From Candidatus Thorarchaeota archaeon (lineage in GTDB: Archaea > Asgardarchaeota > Thorarchaeia > Thorarchaeales > Thorarchaeaceae): DNA of 15,720 nucleotides. The notes under the pieces were generated by a model, which made no database searches, was not told where the DNA came from, and saw only the letters and a list, made by a program, of their open reading frames with translations. A program made the position numbers and the translations under genes. The stretch is from NCBI GenBank assembly GCA_016840825.1, contig JAEORN010000353.1, positions 1-15,720 of the forward strand, written 5' to 3'. This document shows, piece by piece, positions 13,395 through 15,720 of the stretch (its first letter is position 1; each line of letters begins with the position of its first letter).

Positions 13395-13658
13395 TTAGAA
13401 TATACCCAGATTGGTTGCGACCTCAGCGGCACTGTACTCCGGTGCCAATCGCACAAATGCCTTCTTCATTCCGTTGGGCATTATCAGTGTGTTAACCTTC
13501 TCAACCACTACATCATACAAGCTCTCAACAGCCCACTTGATAGTGTTCTTATTTGCAGTACGTATGACATAGAATGCAAGCTTGTTCTCCCTCTCAACAC
13601 CTTCTAAGCTAGCTTCAGTGACAATAGGTCGAATGATGACTTCGTTTGGATCACGCAT
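13395..13658 (-). CDS. rpl23: 50S ribosomal protein L23 (uL23)
   Basis: This 87-residue protein has a normal length for archaeal L23, which sits at the exit-tunnel mouth and is a docking point for the signal recognition particle and the Sec translocon. It begins MRDPNEVIIRPIVTEAS, the family's usual opening, and shows NKNTIKWAVESLYDV and VNTLIMPNG. The frame is open ten codons further, to 13688. The start at ATG 13658 is fixed by TGAGGTGAAGA just upstream, whose first TGA is the rpl4 stop. The stop and ribosome binding site therefore overlap, and rpl4 and rpl23 are coupled. Starting at 13688 would force a 20-base overlap with no site. Confidence 0.95.
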   Translation of the reverse strand: MRDPNEVIIRPIVTEASLEGVERENKLAFYVIRTANKNTIKWAVESLYDVVVEKVNTLIMPNGMKKAFVRLAPEYSAAEVATNLGIF

Positions 13659-13668
13659 CTTCTTCACC

Positions 13669-14457
13669 TCAATTGAACAGATTCTCATTGGCTAGCCTCT
13701 CTAATGCGGACACTGTCCACATTACTAGACGCCCTGGATGGGTGCCTGGAGCTAGTAACTCTGCATTGAGCCCATGGACTTCGACTACGTCGACTCCAGG
13801 GAGGTTTCTTGCTGCAAGTCCTATGCCTTGATCCTCACCTACAACGATTAAGAATGACTTGGGAGTTGTTTTCTTCCTGCCGCGCATCTTGCCCTTTCCA
13901 GCTCGAATGCCTCGGCCATCAATCGCACGCTGTAAATCATCTGAAAGACCAAGCTTCTCTATGCTCGTTAGGACTTCCTTTGTGGTAATCAGAGTTTCAA
14001 GTGAGTTATCAACGACAAGAGGAAAAGCAGGTATGGATTCTACTCTGTGTCCTCTTTCACTTACTCGATCCTTGTCTGCAGTAGCTGCTATCGCAGACCT
14101 GATTGCCAACCGATTTTCCTTCTTGTTGATACGTTCAAGTAGAACCTTTCGTGCCTCAGACGGGTGAGCGGCTCTTCCACCTACAGTTCCAGGTGCGAAT
14201 CCACCTTTATTGGCTGCAGAGGTACCACTACCCTTGATACGAGGAATTCTTGATCGGCCATGTCCTGTCTGCCAGCTCTGAGCAGTATTTCGCTTACCTG
14301 CAAGTTCATCCACGCCGTGTGGCTGATACCTACGAGATTGCAGAGAAAGGACTGCTCTCTTGATTAAATCAGGACGGTAGGGGGTATCGAAATGGGATGG
14401 AAGAGCAACTTCTGTTCCAGCTTTGCCCTTCAATGAGTATGTCTTAACACTAGTCAT
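13669..14457 (-). CDS. rpl4: 50S ribosomal protein L4 (uL4), archaeal type
   Basis: This 262-residue protein shows the archaeal/eukaryotic L4 pattern: RPDLIKRAVLSLQSRRYQPHG (28-48), then a long basic extended loop QSWQTGHGRSRIPRIKGSGT that reaches into the exit tunnel, then the globular part with ENRLAIRSAIAATAD and SFLIVVGEDQGI. The tail GLNAELLAPGTHPGRLVMWT is typical. Length and content are complete. The start is supported by GGGAGGATGA upstream, 16 bases after the rpl3 stop. It is the second gene of the operon. Confidence 0.96.
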   Translation of the reverse strand: MTSVKTYSLKGKAGTEVALPSHFDTPYRPDLIKRAVLSLQSRRYQPHGVDELAGKRNTAQSWQTGHGRSRIPRIKGSGTSAANKGGFAPGTVGGRAAHPSEARKVLLERINKKENRLAIRSAIAATADKDRVSERGHRVESIPAFPLVVDNSLETLITTKEVLTSIEKLGLSDDLQRAIDGRGIRAGKGKMRGRKKTTPKSFLIVVGEDQGIGLAARNLPGVDVVEVHGLNAELLAPGTHPGRLVMWTVSALERLANENLFN

Positions 14458-14473
14458 AATTGTTCATCCTCCC

Positions 14474-15481
14474 TTATTGCTTCGAGCTCGTGCTGATGTA
14501 GCTGACCGGGATAGGCTCATCAACGTGCTTCTTCATCGGGCGAATCGGATATCGCATTCGTATAGGTCGCTTGACTGGACCAGGTACTGAGCCTTTCAAC
14601 ATTATGTAGTCACCACGTATCACACCATAGTTGACAAAACCACCAGCGGGAGTAATTTCTTCACCACGCTCACCGAGCTTTACTACAGCATTATTGAAGC
14701 TGGTTCGAGTATGGAATCCTGTCTGACCAGGACGTGGTACTGTGTAGCGGATACTTCCGGGTGTCCATGGACCGATACAACCAACACCACGCTTGGTCTT
14801 TCGGGACTTGTGCTGTAGGATTCTAATTCCCCATCGTCGTACTGGACCTTGGAATCCATGACCCTTGGTCACAGCGATGGAGTCTACAAGCATTCCTTCA
14901 TCGATGATATCAGCAATACGTACATCAGTGCCAAGGATTTCCTTTGCATATTCAAAGGCACTCTGATTATCAGAGGCACCGACCTTGTATTCCATGACAT
15001 CAGGCTTCTTCTTTGAAACGCCTGCAAGTCGTGGTTGTGTGTGGATAAGCATTCGAATCTCTGTAAGGGACTCGAGCGCGTCTTCAAATTCCTTCATCTT
15101 AGCTGCCTGGTCGTAGTTCTTTGGAAGTGGCATGGTCTTTTTCAGATCATCTGAAAGATTGTCTGCGAGCACTTCAACAACTAGCTTCACTCCATAGGGT
15201 GTCGCTTTGAAACCACGTACGGAGAAGGGTCGGATTGGAGGTGTGTCAATGACTGTAACGGGGATAACTGTTTCCTGCCCCTTGAAGGGACTATCAGGAT
15301 TGTTCACAGTTACCACTGCGTGGGTCATACCAGCCTTGTAACCGACAAAACCAAGCAACTTCGGACTATCTCCCTTGAACTCGCCCCAGTTCTTGATTCG
15401 TGGAACGAACTTTGAGGCTTTACCTCGTGGGAGAAATGCTAGACTACCCCTACGTGGGGCGTTCTTCTTCCTGTGTGCCAT
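14474..15481 (-). CDS. rpl3: 50S ribosomal protein L3 (uL3), archaeal type
   Basis: This 335-residue protein has the normal length for archaeal L3, an early-assembly protein near the peptidyl-transferase centre. Visible features are the N-terminal RRGSLAFLPRGKASKFVPRI, GFVGYKAGMTHAV (45-57), the central extension VTKGHGFQGPVRRWGI (with the W-finger region), and KSRKTKRGVGCIGPWTPGSI, all typical of archaeal and eukaryotic L3. AGGATGAT upstream of the ATG serves as ribosome binding site. It is the first gene of the four-gene operon, and the upstream 239 bases to the window edge contain no other gene. Confidence 0.97.
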   Translation of the reverse strand: MAHRKKNAPRRGSLAFLPRGKASKFVPRIKNWGEFKGDSPKLLGFVGYKAGMTHAVVTVNNPDSPFKGQETVIPVTVIDTPPIRPFSVRGFKATPYGVKLVVEVLADNLSDDLKKTMPLPKNYDQAAKMKEFEDALESLTEIRMLIHTQPRLAGVSKKKPDVMEYKVGASDNQSAFEYAKEILGTDVRIADIIDEGMLVDSIAVTKGHGFQGPVRRWGIRILQHKSRKTKRGVGCIGPWTPGSIRYTVPRPGQTGFHTRTSFNNAVVKLGERGEEITPAGGFVNYGVIRGDYIMLKGSVPGPVKRPIRMRYPIRPMKKHVDEPIPVSYISTSSKQ

Positions 15482-15586
15482 ATAATCATCCTGCAGTTTT
15501 GCAGCTCCCAGCTAAACTGGCTTTATTATCGAATAGTATTAAGCGTGGGGCTATACTTACTGCTGACGCCGTCGTGTCAGAGTGTG

Positions 15587-15596
15587 TTTTTAAAAC
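15587..15596 (-). promoter_or_regulatory. TATA box for the rpl3-rpl2 operon
   Basis: On the minus strand GTTTTAAAAA is preceded by a purine-rich GGTAA, a reasonable BRE-TATA pair. It predicts transcription from about 15566, which gives a leader of roughly 85 bases before rpl3. The leader holds two short hairpin-capable segments, around 15563-15580 (CTGAC...GTCAG) and 15491-15504 (CTGCA...TGCAG). They could matter for ribosomal-protein feedback, but they are short. Confidence 0.5.
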
Positions 15597-15673
15597 TTAC
15601 CACTTGACCATAATCGAATTTTTTGAGGGGCGAAAACGAGATTCTGAGAAGTGCCAAAGCTTATATTATTCGT

Positions 15674-15692
15674 TAATGATTGTTAATCATTA
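15674..15692. promoter_or_regulatory. Palindromic operator-like site upstream of the ribosomal operon
   Basis: TAATGATT and AATCATTA form a perfect 8-bp inverted repeat around GTT. It lies about 25-30 bases downstream, on the plus strand, of CTTATATTATT (15659-15669), a possible TATA box for a divergent gene beyond the window. It may therefore be that gene's operator rather than part of the rpl3 promoter. AT-rich palindromes also arise by chance. Confidence 0.35.
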
Positions 15693-15720
15693 GACTGTGA
15701 GATTATGATTGAATTTGAAG

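Noticed and set aside
1..15720. CRISPR array, transposon, prophage, defence island, tRNA or rRNA
   Set aside because: I looked for regularly spaced repeats, transposase or integrase motifs and RNA gene signatures and saw none. The baseplate-like motif at 8779-8895 is isolated and does not indicate a prophage.

Overview
This window reads as archaeal chromosome. The evidence is archaeal-type ribosomal proteins L3, L4, L23 and L2, an SmAP3-like Sm protein, a methanopterin-pathway enzyme (Mch), ferredoxin-dependent 2-oxoacid oxidoreductase subunits, FtsZ paired with a tiny ribbon-helix-helix protein, GGTGA/GAGG ribosome binding sites and AT-rich archaeal TATA boxes. Base composition looks moderate. 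A methanopterin C1 pathway together with an Urm1-like ubiquitin-fold protein would fit an Asgard (Thorarchaeota-like) archaeon, but nothing here proves that, so treat the lineage as a guess.

Layout. 1-515: the 3' half of mch. 522-1967 (-): an MFS transporter. 2104-2382 (+): a small ubiquitin-like (MoaD/Urm1-type) protein. 2379-3774 (-): korB-korC, the catalytic beta and gamma subunits of a 2-oxoacid:ferredoxin oxidoreductase, with no alpha or delta subunit beside them. 3808-4497 (-): an Isf-type iron-sulfur flavoprotein. 4819-5748 (-): a MarR-GNAT fusion regulator with a near-textbook MarR operator in front of it. A block covering the korB leader and first codons (3721-3804) is repeated at 5841-5925. 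6089-6979 (+): a secreted, membrane-anchored glutamine-amidotransferase-like protein. 7034-7727 (-): two small membrane zinc-ribbon proteins. 7954-8382 (+): an Sm-like protein. 8587-9309 (+): a soluble protein with zinc ribbons at both ends and a segment resembling phage baseplate J-type proteins. 9451-10482 (+): an unrecognised protein. 10505-10924 (-): another small zinc-finger membrane protein. 11045-12486 (-): a translationally coupled RHH regulator-ftsZ pair. 12660-15481 (-): rpl3-rpl4-rpl23-rpl2, ending in a hairpin terminator.

How the parts fit. The ribosomal block is one tightly spaced operon read right to left. It is closed by a terminator after rpl2 rather than running on into rpS19, and a cell-division unit (RHH-ftsZ) with its own leader follows it. 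The RHH gene is only 59 codons. It overlaps ftsZ by ATGA, and its ribosome binding site lies in one arm of a perfect 9-bp inverted repeat, which suggests autoregulation. The metabolic end (mch, korBC, Isf flavoprotein) concerns ferredoxin and C1 redox chemistry. I see no CRISPR array, transposase, integrase, tRNA or rRNA.
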